Below, piece by piece: positions 53,443 to 64,000 of a stretch of 64,000 bases of DNA (the first letter of the stretch is position 1; every line of letters begins with the position of its first letter). Under the pieces are notes generated by a model, which was not told where the DNA came from, searched no databases, and saw only the letters and a program-made list of their open reading frames with translations. The position numbers and the translations under genes are program-made. Source of the stretch: Ascaris suum (Eukaryota > Nematoda > Chromadorea > Rhabditida > Ascarididae); NCBI GenBank assembly GCA_013433145.1, contig CM024185.1:3546501-3610500 (forward strand), read 5' to 3'.

Positions 53443-55861
53443 AAAAATTGCTAATAAGTGGTAGTGTTAGCATATCTACCTTCGCAAATGAGGGATGTAG
53501 TGTTTAGCTGAACTAGTGATGTGTCGCAAAAGTGGTCAATTATGCTCACTTTGCTATAGCAACGATTTAGCTTAACTTTAAGATTACCTCGTGCATAAAA
53601 AGCATTCATGTGCGTATTTTCTTTAAGCGCATTGTGATTAAACTAATTTTTATTTCTCTTACCCACACTGCTATAAATGATGACATAATTTTTCGAACAT
53701 TTTAAATAAGCAAGCAAATGTTTCAAATTCAAAAAAACGTTTGTTATTGGGACCGTAAAAAGAACGCGGTTTCCAAACTGCCAATACTAGACGGAAGCAG
53801 ATATTTTAAGAAACCCTCAAGAGAGGATGCAAGTTTGTATTATATTTTTAGTTTACACGATTATTAAGATCATAATTGAGAAATTATCCTCCTTTGACAA
53901 CATCAACAGAGCCCATTGCCTAATTCACCTTTCAAAGGATACGTTTCGATTGAAAAACGCCTTTTGAGGAGTTAATTTTTCGGATGCACGGCTTTCGGTT
54001 CAACGGTTATAGGGATTGTTTTCCTGTTCGGCCTGTTCTTTTAACGCTTATACTAGGATGAAGAAGATAAATACAACGAAGAGATCGTAGTTCACGAAAA
54101 CAAATCCCGCTATTGTTTGTCTTCAGTTCACTTGTTTTAAAATAATTATGTGAAACGTGAATTCTGTCAATAAATAAGATTAGCGTTATTTTTTCACAAT
54201 CTTTTGTGAGAGGATATTCTCATTCACGAAGAAAAATTTATTGCTATGAATACTGGAAGAATATCATACAATATATTTCGGGGATGGAAACCACATAACT
54301 TGAAGTGCACTAAAATACTGTCGACAACAAATTTCAATTCAATGCAATACTATTGTTCGGGTGTGTTTTAAATAATTGTATAAACCAGCGATCATAAATT
54401 TAAATATTGTAACAGTAAACGAATATACCATGACAAACTACTTAGAACTTATATATTAAAGAAAAAACTTTTTGAACCCTGAAAAATGTTTCTTGTAATT
54501 GCCGACTATTACTCTTCTCGCTTAGGCTAATAGATGTACTTCAACATGTAGTACATTTTCTTTCTGTAGCAAATTTCCACTAGCTACAATTAGGTAAGGC
54601 AATTCTTCCGAGGATATAAGCTTGCGGTGGCCACCATATTTTTGAATTTCACTGATCATCTCTATGACCATTTTCTTCCGATCATGAAAAACTCGGGTAG
54701 GTTTGTAGTGAGATACATCGTTGTTTCCTTTTGATTCTATTAGATTCCAGTTAACGAAAAATAAAGTCTCCAGTGAATGATTTCATTTGAAGAATCAAAT
54801 CACATCATATAATTACACAAATATGTGACGATATTTGTATTCTATTCAACTGTTTTTTCTCCCCATTTGTTCCCTCAAAAATCCATTAGATATAAAGCAA
54901 AAACAAAGCCAACGAAAGCGCACATACACTCAGGCCATATTATGGTGCAAGTGCCTGTCCGTCATTGTTAGCTTGTGCGGAACTCCATATTATATGAGCT
55001 AAGGGTGAAGTGCCCTTGGCTTTTGCTACATTAAAAGAGGTGTGAAATAGTTGTTGTGAGGCATTAAGCTATATTCAGATAAAACGATCAGAAAAACTCT
55101 GACAATGCTCTAACAAAAAGACGAGGCAAGTTCAGATTCTCAGAACATAATAACCATATCTGTTTGGGGAATAGCAAAGGTGTAAAAACTATCATCGTTA
55201 CTATTTTTCAGGAAAGATAGTAAATGCAGCTGGATGGATCCACTTAGATCTTATTCCAAAGTGATCAGTAAAAGTTTATTCCAAACTGTTTAACCAAACA
55301 ACACTACCTGCTTCATGGATCATCTCAGAAAATATACAATGTGCAAATATTGACTTCAGTTTTATTTGAAATAATATTGCCATTATTTAGACAAAACTCC
55401 ATTCTTTTTTTAAATCTGTACGATTATTTCCTCGTGATAATATAGCAAATTTGTTTTCACAGAAAACTGATGCGTAACTGTTATAATATTTAGCAGTTAC
55501 TTATAGCCATTTGTTAAGCAAATACAGAGAATTTCTGATCGTTCAATGATTGTGTATCAAAAATAACTCCGAATTTTTCCGCTTGTCTCGTTCATTACAT
55601 TGGCATTTTTGCAATGAAACTGAATATTTAGCTAAATCATCTATGACGGCAAAATAAACCATTAATGGCGTCAACTAATTTGTAAAACAATCATCACTAA
55701 ATGAATAATTCGAGAAAGAAACTACATTATACCGTTTCAAGCAATCTATTACCCTTCAAAGATAAAGGCGAAAATTTCATCTTCGAAGAACGATTAGCCG
55801 AGTAAGTAGAATTCAAAAAAATCATTGCGGTGACTAGATAAAGAAACAATTTATGACGCGG
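53443..55861. other. Intergenic stretch, no gene supported
   Basis: AT-rich, stop-dense on both strands. Contains only chance frames. The minus-strand gene that follows ends at 55862, so its 3' untranslated region and poly(A) site should lie at the right end of this stretch. Confidence 0.55.
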
Positions 55862-57722
55862 TCACAAAGGCATACTGTCAACGAGATCACCCAGCTTTAA
55901 TTTATTCCTATCGACCATCAAAGTGTAGTCGGATTTCGATATTCCTACAGAGCGATTTTTCACGTTTCTTAGCTGAGTTTCAACCATCTGTAGATCGGCC
56001 AATATTTGAGCGTCCCTTTCACGCATATATTTCTGCAATTAACGCCATGCCATCGTTTAAAAAAAATATTGTTCAGTAAAATATGCGCTATTCAATGGAC
56101 GCTATTTCATAACTGACTATTACATATCAAGTAAAACATTACTGCATAATTAATAATTAGAAGAAGCATTCTACTGTAAATGTTGATAAAAAATTTGCTG
56201 CGCTTTCTTGGATGACTGACGTCGTTCCTATCCTCTTTCTATGACTTAAATACGGTATTCTATTTAGGCATTCGTTTTGTTGGGCATGGGGTTCTCATGA
56301 GAAGGGGCCTCCGTTTTGTGCAGACTTCGAAGAAGGAAGAAGTGAGAACTCCCTTGATAGATGATATTGTCATTCAAACAGTGATACAATATTCAATAAA
56401 AAAATTCCCAGAATTCAGGTGATTTATTAGAAACACTGTTTAGATTCTACCATTCAAATACAGCGCATACGGTATTTTGCATCTCCTCGTACATTTTTGC
56501 GGATTTGCGTTTGCAAAAACTCATCACGGAGCTTTTTTTTTTCTGTGCATATGCGTGCGCTTGTCTGCATGTCCCTGTCTATGGCTTCAATAGATTCAAT
56601 TTAGGGATCATAAAGTTTTTAAATGAGAAATATGGCGGGTGTGATCTGCGCTAGAGCAATGGTCGATCATACCTTACTACACTTAGAGTTTTTTTGCTCT
56701 GCTAAACTTCATGCTCTCAAAGCTGCATGTAATATAGGTCGCATTGCACACGACCTTTAGAATGATATTCAATAAAACTGACGACGAAAAAAAGCTAAAA
56801 GATGAGCAAATCTAAATTGGAAACTAATTTCAGAGAAACAAAAACCATGGGATGGATCACAACGACGGAAATGAAGGATTAACGGATCGGCTTATAGATT
56901 GACAAAAGCAAGTGGCTCTTTGTATACCTAAGAATCACGAAAAGGTGATGAACAATTGGCAAGTGAGAAATATTAATGGCTGAAGATCAACTGTAGTTAA
57001 TCGTAGAAAGGATGCCAAATAAAGGGAATTAAATATGAATGTGATTCAAGTGTAATAGATTACCGACTACCGCGATTGCTTATAGTTGATGATGGTGTTG
57101 GTGTTAATTTAAGGCGATTTTTACACCTTAAAATGATAATGGTTTTATAATATGAATGGCATCAATGCACCGAAACAAATCAAAAATGGCGAGACGTCAT
57201 AGCTTAGCATTAATCTCTCGTCGACGCTACGAAAGATTTAACAAATGAATGCTCTTTAAAAATTTATGGCTATTGCGATCTTTTAAACCGGAAAGATGAC
57301 TGCCAATTGCATCAGTGCTTCAACGAACAATAAATTAAATAAATATAAGAGCCCAAAAATATGAACTTGAAATGGAGCATATTCAACGCTAACCATTTCT
57401 TGTTTCAAATGATCGAATACTTCGGCCCAAGAGTGGAATTCCCCCGACGATGTTTTCTGCGAATCATTCGAACTGATCGATTTTGTTAGAATCGAGTCAT
57501 TCATCGGGTCGTCTGTAGTCGATTTCAACGTCGATGGTGTTGAGTCATGATCCATGCACTGCACTAGTGAAGGGACTGAAACAATTAGAATTCAAATTTT
57601 CACCAAAAAAAAAAACTTCAGCTCGAAATCAGTCGATTTCACTAGTGAAACAATAAGACGACGAGATTTGACTTACCGAATTTAGATATTTTCATAGTAA
57701 TGAATATTAAAATTTGCGCCAT
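55862..57722 (-). CDS. Small coiled-coil protein gene (three exons, minus strand)
   Basis: On the minus strand, exon 1 (57722-57677) starts ATG GCG in frame after a TAA, encodes MAQILIFITMKISKF and ends at a consensus GTAAGT. Exon 2 (57575-57394) follows TTGTTTCAG and ends at GTTAGC. Exon 3 (56032-55862) follows TTGCAG and ends TGA. Phases agree at both junctions, and the total is 399 bases, 132 residues. The middle is Ser/Thr/Asp-rich and probably disordered (STPSTLKSTTDDPMNDS). From about residue 62 a helical, coiled-coil-like region runs across the second junction (EVFDHLKQEMKYMRERDAQI, then LADLQMVETQLRNVK). The end is LGDLVDSMPL. I do not recognise the family. The N-terminal hydrophobic run is too short to be sure of a signal peptide. 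The upstream exon ending at 61686 could in principle splice to exon 2 in the right phase, making this the tail of a longer protein. Confidence 0.6.
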
Positions 57723-58849
57723 AATAAATTTCTGTTATGTTCAAAGCGCAAAATTGAAGAACAAATCAAACGAATGAATGAATGAATGCTAAAACTTCAT
57801 CGTCGACTGCTCTATGTGTTGTTGACAAAAAAAAACACAATCTCATATAGGTTGAAAATAATTTTAAAAAAGTATATTTGATTGCTTCTTGAATGGGATA
57901 TTTTCATAGATATGCAAATTGCCTAAAATTATATGAAAATTATCTTGCAAATTTTTTGAAAAATTTCTTTCCAAATCAAGTGGATGAAATTGATCTTAGA
58001 TCGGCGTTTATTGATGGCTAGGAAATCGACTACTAATTATTCAAATTAAAGAATGCTTACACATATTTACATATCGCGATTGATGGTGTTATTCTGTTAT
58101 GAAAATATCATTTGCGAAACTGCTATTATATGCATGGAACAATATATTAGCAAATACTGTGAAGAATTTTTCCCTTTCACTTTCAACTCATTCATTAATA
58201 ATCATATTTCGTCTATGCAAATGAGTTTCCTCTATTGTCAATCCTATGCGGTAAAAGTTCAGGCGTATATGAAAAATTGGCTCGAAAAAAATACCTACTT
58301 TTATGCCCATCTATGAAAACTAAGGAAAAGCCAAAATACTTCAAAATTTTCGTATCGAAACGATAAGGAAGCGAATAAGCGAATAGGAAGCGAATAAGTT
58401 ACTTGTTTTTTTTTGCTGCCGATTTAGCGCAAAACTAGAAGAACCTAGAAATATTTAAATAACCTTGATTTAACTTATTGGTATGTCGGTTAACTATGAC
58501 GTGATGCATTTCCTCCAAATCGAATTTTCATATTGTGTGTATTTGCTTGGATTATCTTGGTAGTAGACTCTCTTTGAAAATGTCCCGATTGTTGAAGCAG
58601 TGTTTAGCCAATTTGGCGAGTTGTAAAGGTAAACATCAGAGAATTTTTTTTCATCGTACTAGTCATTTGATGACAAGCTATCGGCTTATAAACGTTACCA
58701 CTTTGTAGCATAGCAAAATCGCAGATGCCTATATCGCTGGGATGGATTACTTAGCACTACTTGCCGTAAGGACAAACATGTTCATTTAATGTTGCAGGAC
58801 GCTGGAACATCACTATTAGATGTGTTGTTATATCATCGACGCAATGTAA

Positions 58850-59340
58850 TGAGTTGGCGATGATATTTTTGAGTGACCGCTCTTCGTTCCATGGTCACTG
58901 TTGCTATCGACCAGCCGATGCCCGCTGATCGTTGAGGCGCACTGATCAGGCGGACATTGGATACAGGCGATTGACTAGCGTCGTGGGGTGAAAAAAGAGT
59001 CTTGATTGCGGTGGTATGCGCGCAGTAGTTGTTTGTCGCGGCGGAGAGTCCGATGAAATGGTCTGGAATCCCCTAAGAGGGAACTCCGTCGTGGACTAGG
59101 AACCCTACAGCATATTAGAATAGAGTCTTCGACAGGCAGACCTCGACAAAAACTCCGACAAAAACTCTGAGAGAGAAAAGCCAGGGAACTGCTTCCAGAC
59201 AACGTCCCCATCAGGCCAACATCGGGAATTAGGAAGTGCGTTTGCCTGCCACAATGCATCCTTAGTATACTCCGATCGCGCGTATTGTGGTCGGGCGCAA
59301 TCGTTATGTATTGCTTAGTCTCATATTTGCTGGCACACAT
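58850..59340. other. GC-richer island, possible mobile-element fragment
   Basis: Composition shifts sharply from the flanks. The minus strand is open for 121 codons (58975-59340), with an Arg/Ser/Leu-rich translation (SSSLAFLSQSFCRSFCRGLP is part of it) that matches no family I know. A near-repeat of CGACAAAAACTC(C/T)GA occurs near 59145-59170. No termini were seen, so identity is open. Confidence 0.35.
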
Positions 59341-61126
59341 CCACTGATTCGCGGTGCTCGTAGTTTTCGTAAAATGAGCAATACTTGTTGTTAGGCAAGA
59401 TAAGAGGAACCAGTCGGGTTCCTGCTCCGGTTTGCGTCCGAGTCGAATTAAGGGTGCGTAGCGGACGAGGTTAAGCAGGACGAAAGCAATGCATCGAGAA
59501 GCGAATCATTTATCTTCGTCATCCTTAATGCCTCTGTAAGGACATACCGCTTTCTCCTTCATCAAAGTCTTTCTATCATACTCCTCTTTTAGATTAATAT
59601 TCCTTACGGCCGAGTGTCAGAAGCGCAAATGTCCTGGCGGACTGCTGTCTAGATCGCAGCACTCACTTAAGAGCCAAATGAAATTGCCATCAATAAGAAC
59701 AATAGAATCATTGATACAGTGGACGTCATTAGCGTGTCGAAAAGAGAAGAGGATGTGGAAAACGGAAGAAGGGCAAATGAGAGACTGCAATACGCCAAGG
59801 ATTCGCTATATCAAGTTTGTGAAATTTGATTTGGATTTGCGGCAAGCACGTTTCCGAGAACTTTCCGTCTTCTGCTTGGAAAATGCAAGAAAAAAAATGT
59901 GTTCTTTTGACTGTGGTAATAAAATATTGTTGAAATCGTTGCAAAGAGTTATGTTAGGCTGCACCAGTTTGAATAAGGTTATACACTGTCGCACCAGTTT
60001 GCATATATACGTTTACTTCAGGACATCTCTACCACCAAGATAAGTTTTTGAGGAAAAAAAGCTTATGATTATGATTAAACGAAGAGATTAGCACACGCTT
60101 AGCACGAATTAAATTTTTTTTCTCAGATCAATATATAATCTAGACAAAAACCTTTAATCAAAGAGTCAGTCTATATAGGTACGCTATGAGTTAAACAATG
60201 ATTTCGATAGTCCACACAGGATGGATGAGACTAAAAGAATTGTGGTATTCTACTTCCACTAGAAAGTATTACTGTCATCAACACAAACTGAATAACAAAA
60301 TTCTCCCACTCAAAAATTTTAATTTCATCAATGATGAGCACGCAGTATTTTCACACTAACAGACGAAAAACAATAGTCACATAAAAAGGATTTATTGGCT
60401 CTTCTCATGAGTGGAAAGGAAGAGGAGGGAGGGGCAGCAGGGTGTATGAGGGAATAATCCTTTTGCAACTCTTAGTGAATGTTATGATGTTTCTGACAGC
60501 GTAAAACATTGACTGCAAAGCTACGAGACAAGTATATGAAGCTATAATTCCGAAAATCTCACAAATCTCCCAGATGTTAGAAGTACGAAAAAAGGGTAGC
60601 GATTAGCCGCCGATTGAAAGCGAGAACAAAGAGGCAATGGTTTTGCCAAACAACAATTGCTACCAAAATGCCATCACCTATGTGACGACCGGTAAATACA
60701 TGAAAGTTTTTTTGTAGCCTTATTTACTCATTCAAAATATTGGAAAAAATGCTTAAAATATTGCTACCCCGAAGTGAATTTCTTCCGTCTTATTTTTTTT
60801 CCGTATTAATCTTTTTCTTTAGTTTTAATTTTTTCCTTTCGTCATAATTTCTTTTTTCCAACCTTGAGATGCACAATGATTTTTTGACGTTTTCGATGCG
60901 TTTCACCCTCAAATACAGTCGCGTGCCTTTTTCAATTGCTACGGCACTCTATTACACATTTGTTGTTGCATGGAGTGCCGAAGGCATTACGTAAGGAAGA
61001 TAATTGCACAACACCTGTCACAAGGCTGAGTGAACAGGTGTGCTCTTAGTAGGGAAAAAACGGGCGACCACTGCTCTCATTATATACTACAGGAAAAACT
61101 ATAGTGAATGCGATCCTCTAGTCTGC

Positions 61127-61151
61127 AAAAAAAAAAAAAAAAAAAAAAAAA
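61127..61151 (+). repeat. A25 homopolymer
   Basis: Twenty-five consecutive adenines. It could be the tail of a plus-strand retrosequence, but the 300 bases upstream show no coding or element-like sequence and no target duplication was found. A simple homopolymer is the safer reading. Confidence 0.85.
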
Positions 61152-61685
61152 GTGAGAGCGTCTGACGCTTCAAATAGCACTGATGCGCTTTTACTTTCGC
61201 ACAGCTTTAAATTTATTTTGATTTGCATTCAGCAATAATACGCCTTTTGTGCAGTGAGGCCATCCTCCAAATCTCGACGATTTTTGACTTCAGATCATTA
61301 GCTTTTTCGTCAGATTTTAGAGTTGAAAGAGGAATTTAGAAAAGTTAGTAGCCAACAATACTGAAGTAAAGAGATAAAGATGGGAATAGAAATGAGAGAG
61401 TTATGCAGCAATTTGTTTCGCTTTAACAAAAAAAAAGTTAGAATCTAATTTGCAAAGATTCCGATTCACAACTTCATAACAGTTCAGATGCGAAAAGACT
61501 GATGAGTGTAGTGCTCAGGATCATCAGGCTTAGTACTACTTAGGACCTGAAGTCGTGCATATGCGCACTTGAAGTCGTACAGTTTTAGTAATAGAAAGAA
61601 ATGTAGCTTCGATTTCCCCTCCGATGTGTAGACGATTTCCTTTCTTGGCAAATAGATCGTTGTTGAAGTTTATAGAGAAAATGAA

Positions 61686-63158
61686 CTAACATTGACCATA
61701 GCCGAGTTCATTATCGTATCGTTCTTCATCGTTCAAGTCGGATGAATAACAAATTTCAAAAAATGGTCCCGATGAAATATTCGTCGTATTATCTGTGTGT
61801 ATATTCGATGAAGATGCTTTCGTGTGTGCTCGACCAGGTAATGTTGCCGAATCGTAAATTCTGAAAGGTAATTCATAGGTTAATTGCCGAAATATGATCA
61901 GTAAATAGAGCAATAAGATTGGTTCTTTGAAGGTGAAACTATCGGTATCCTAGGTTGCCAAATTTAAAGGCAATTAAAGTAAGTTGTAAAGCGTTACATC
62001 AAATAAGACTGATGCTGAAGCTTGCGCCCACGTTTCGTCCTATAACCTGGGCAGTATGGTACCAAATATGGACGGTTGATTCGATATGGATAGCTCTTGA
62101 AGTTGCCTGTTGATTGTCAAGTACACTTACGCAAGAAATTAAAGCTTATGCACTCAAGATCTATTCGCGTTATTCAAAATGAACAGGTAGCCTGAGCTGC
62201 AAGATTGCTGAACCAGCCGTGAATATTGCCTAAAAAGCGAGATTTCTTAATTCATAATTCTATGATGATAGAGCAGCAGTCTTTGATGCAGATGGCTTCT
62301 ATAGAAATTGATGAGGTCTGTTGAATTACTTCAATCCTTTCATCGCTCATATGATGAGCACCATAACAATGAAAGCTTTAAATTATCGCTATATTATCGT
62401 ATTTCAAAAGAAAATTCCACGAAACATTCATGCAAACTGAAAAATTTTACAGGGAATTTGATGCTCATTCGTATTTCTCTGACTATGAGACTCTTATTAA
62501 AATTGCATCCAACATTAAAAATATGATAGAAATAAAACGAACTTTTTAAAGAAATTTTTGTTGCCTTTAATGCGCTTATGCTTCCACTTGTCGTACTACT
62601 TTTGCGATGTGTTCGTGCATTTTCGTTGTTACCATTAATGAATCCTTTAAATGCACTAGTGCTCGACGATGGTAACACCGTGAAGAGCATATCATTGCCA
62701 GCGCTTCTTGAACGATGATGCACTCGTTGCATACTGCTCTCCAGACGCTCCTTTTTACTACGGCTCAATGATGCGTATTGTCGGTTGGCTTCAGCAAATG
62801 TTGTTGTACGCTGTGGAAACACACACTGCTGTAGCACTACGAAATGTTCCCCAAAGACTGCATTACCATTGAGACGATCTGTAAATAAATTGTTCACTTA
62901 GACTCATAATATGATCAACAACCAATTGAACATAAAGAATATATATAAAAAATGCCGTATAATGCAGTAGAAAGTGATATCTGTTGAGAAAATTTGCGCT
63001 TAACGAGTGCTATTTTAAGTTACGCATGCAAAAATTATTTGTATTTCTTGTGTTGAGAAAAATTTCCCATGAAAGAACGCAATGAAAATGTGCATCTATA
63101 ATTAACCACCTCGATATGTGGATAAACAACGAAGAAGTTGAATGTCGTTCCATTTATA
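61686..63158 (-). CDS. 3' exons of an unrecognised minus-strand gene, 5' end outside window
   Basis: Two well-bounded exons lie on the minus strand. One begins at 62878 after TTTATTTACAG and is open to about 62565 (DRLNGNAVFGEHFVVLQQ, then QRTTTFAEANRQYASLSRS and a Ser/Arg/Lys-rich stretch). The last begins at 61860 after TTACCTTTCAG and runs to a TAG at 61686 (ATLPGRAHTK, SSNIHTDNTTN, ending DNELGYGQC). A 49-base segment at 63158-63110 (KWNDIQLLRCLSTYR) ends at a GTGGTT donor in the right phase to precede 62878. The donor of the middle exon is not settled: a GTTTTA site near 62550 gives the phase needed, and a GC-type donor after 62565 does not. The encoded region is polar and low in complexity, like a cytoplasmic tail. 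No domain is recognised. Confidence 0.42.
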
Positions 63159-64000
63159 CTTGGCAGTTGACGCATTTGAAAGTTACAACGTTTTAAAAAA
63201 AACTTGCTGGAATTTGATCGGAATAGCAGAAGGTTATTATCGAATCGATATAATTCTATAACAGCTATTATCTTTCCTAAACTCATTTCAGCAAGAAAGT
63301 TCATTGTATAAGTATTGCAATAATCTATTTGCGTTTATTTTTCAACCGATGGTATATATCCAATTTTACAATCGAATTGATCCACTCAATAAATTTCTTC
63401 AATTCTTTTATTTGTTCACTTCAATTTGCAACTTTTTATGCTGTTCTCGAGTTGTATAAGTTAAAGGAGAAAATTTGTAAAAATCAAGTTTTTTTATCGC
63501 ATATCAAATTCATCTGCAAAGATTATCAAATATCCGATTAAAAAAAAAAAATTATTGTATTATTCAAGAAATTCCATTGAATTCAACTTTTTTCATCTTT
63601 GTTTCCTAAGAATTTCCTTCAAAAGATTCCGATAATCCAAAATTTTGCATCATACATAATACAGTTCTCAAGGGAAATCATTTTAAATATTCCACATGCG
63701 CGAATAATAAAAAATGCCGATTGGATAATAACATAAAATCCATTAAGAAAATTGCATACATTTCATCGGAACTTCAATTATGTTGCCGTAAGGCACAACC
63801 AATTATAATCAACCATTTGGAATACAATCCACTCCGCTATAATTTATAAAAATTGAAATTTTTATTTTGTGATTTGATGCTATAAAAATGTTTTTTGCAT
63901 GCAAATTTGTTGCCTATAATTGTTGCCTATGCGAAGAAATTGTCGAAAAGCAGACTACAAATTGTACCTTATGCAAATTCAAACTTACGAAATGAAATTG
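63159..64000. other. Window edge, probably intron of the minus-strand gene
   Basis: AT-rich, with no exon I can support. If the gene ending at 61686 continues upstream, its further exons lie beyond 64000 or are too short to see here. Confidence 0.4.

Larger units (their letters stand above)
57723..61685. other. Region between the two minus-strand transcription units
   Basis: No exon is supported. Distinct contents are a GC-richer island at 58850-59340 and an A25 run at 61127-61151. The plus-strand 121-codon frame at 59678-60043 overlaps minus-strand frames and has no supporting features. Confidence 0.5.

Noticed and set aside
50339..53450. Target-site duplication of the retrotransposon
   Set aside because: The bases next to the two LTR ends (GCAAT and AAAAA) do not match under the boundaries I chose.
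59678..60043. 121-codon plus-strand open frame
   Set aside because: Competing open frames occur on the opposite strand, there are no splice signals or motifs, and the translation is not recognisable.
61127..61151. Poly(A) tail of a retrogene
   Set aside because: No coding-like or element-like sequence precedes the A run and no target duplication was seen.

Overview
The window reads as AT-rich nuclear DNA from a nematode. The evidence is split genes with GT-AG introns and T-rich acceptors of the TTTTCAG type, nematode-style serpentine chemoreceptor genes, a Ty3/Gypsy-type LTR element, and long non-coding tracts with microsatellites. No bacterial gene organisation is visible. I cannot fix the species. 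Introns of several hundred to more than 2,000 bases suggest a larger, intron-rich nematode genome rather than a compact Caenorhabditis-like one (inference).

The best supported content is a tandem, same-strand family of three rhodopsin-like 7-transmembrane receptor genes, closest by motif to nematode srsx-type receptors. Copy 1 (6406-9913) is a pseudogene. Copy 2 (23570-28097) and copy 3 (45752-50222) each assemble from five exons into open frames of 367 and 330 residues. Their three internal exons have identical lengths (101, 230 and 221 nt) and phases. Copy 1 keeps exons 1, 2, 4 and 5 but lacks a recognisable exon 3, and it has a one-base frameshift, an in-frame stop and a damaged splice acceptor.

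About 120 bases after the stop of copy 3 lies a decayed LTR retrotransposon (50344-53442). It keeps gag, zinc-knuckle, protease and integrase remnants, but the reverse transcriptase/RNase H block is missing.

On the minus strand, 55862-57722 holds a small three-exon gene for a 132-residue coiled-coil protein. Exons at 61686-63158 look like the 3' end of another minus-strand gene that continues beyond the window. Single unassigned exons are visible at 1639-1950 (minus) and near 30486 (plus).

The rest is mostly non-coding. It holds an ATTCC-type pentamer satellite (3420-3960), a duplicated and inverted repeat family (11400-12600 and 15560-15890), a 90-base AT microsatellite inside a receptor intron, several strong hairpins, G-rich tracts, and GC-richer islands that may be old mobile elements. 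No tRNA, rRNA or CRISPR was recognised. Nothing here clearly amounts to a new biological system; the receptor array, with one dying copy and a neighbouring retroelement, is the most informative structure.
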